NCBI RefSeq assembly: GCF_037975245.1
Contig: NC_092566.1
Coordinates: forward strand, 7,852,001-7,916,000
Reading direction: 5' to 3'
Source of the DNA: Apostichopus japonicus
Taxonomy: Eukaryota > Echinodermata > Holothuroidea > Aspidochirotida > Stichopodidae
DNA: 64,000 nucleotides
The translations under genes were made by a program, and so were the position numbers. The notes under the pieces were generated by a model. It saw only the letters and a program-made list of their open reading frames with translations, had not been told where the DNA came from and ran no database searches. This document shows positions 63,987 to 64,000 of this stretch, piece after piece; the stretch's first letter is position 1, and each line of letters begins with the position of its first letter.

Positions 63987-64000
63987 GAAAAATCCTATAA

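Overview
The window looks like AT-rich nuclear DNA from a marine invertebrate animal. The evidence is exons split by consensus GT/AG introns, very low coding density, abundant AT dinucleotide microsatellites, long poly-G/poly-C tracts, minisatellites, foldback elements and decayed retroelement pieces. I infer a deuterostome, plausibly an echinoderm such as a sea cucumber. That rests on repeat texture and the receptor sequence, not on a database match. There is no bacterial gene organisation, no rRNA, no convincing intact tRNA and no CRISPR array.

The one confidently recognised gene is on the minus strand: a type I bone morphogenetic protein receptor (BMPR1, ALK3/6 type). An exon at 4687-4837 encodes the start of the cysteine-rich ligand-binding ectodomain. 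An upstream exon at 48098-48299 carries the start codon, a hydrophobic signal-peptide-like segment and a GTAAGT donor. Its donor phase matches the acceptor phase of the ectodomain exon. If the two join, most of the window (4838-48097, about 43 kb) is the first coding intron. Positions 1-4686 are the start of the next intron, and the rest of the ectodomain, the transmembrane segment and the kinase lie off the left edge.

Region by region: 1-1617 holds two copies of an ~875 bp tandem duplication. Around 2.1-2.5 kb are two tRNA-like (SINE-type) traces. The large intron contains a 20-bp minisatellite with SmaI-like CCCGGG cores (8.9-9.6 kb), many short tandem duplications, a LINE 3'-end remnant (20.7 kb), an ATT-rich foldback (23.1-23.3 kb), an inverted-terminal-repeat element (45.1-45.5 kb) and a complex foldback (46.4-46.7 kb). 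The area right of the receptor exon 1 (48.3-64 kb) is probably its 5' flank. It holds promoter-like motifs (NRF1, YY1-type ATGGCGG, CRE, CTCF-like cores), two short plus-strand candidate first exons at 51.4 and 52.3 kb, further microsatellites, and a perfect 100-bp palindrome at 63742-63841.

I found no undescribed multi-gene system. The points most worth a second look are the receptor gene with its giant intron, the dense promoter-like cluster at 49.8-52.7 kb, the perfect palindrome and the minisatellite.
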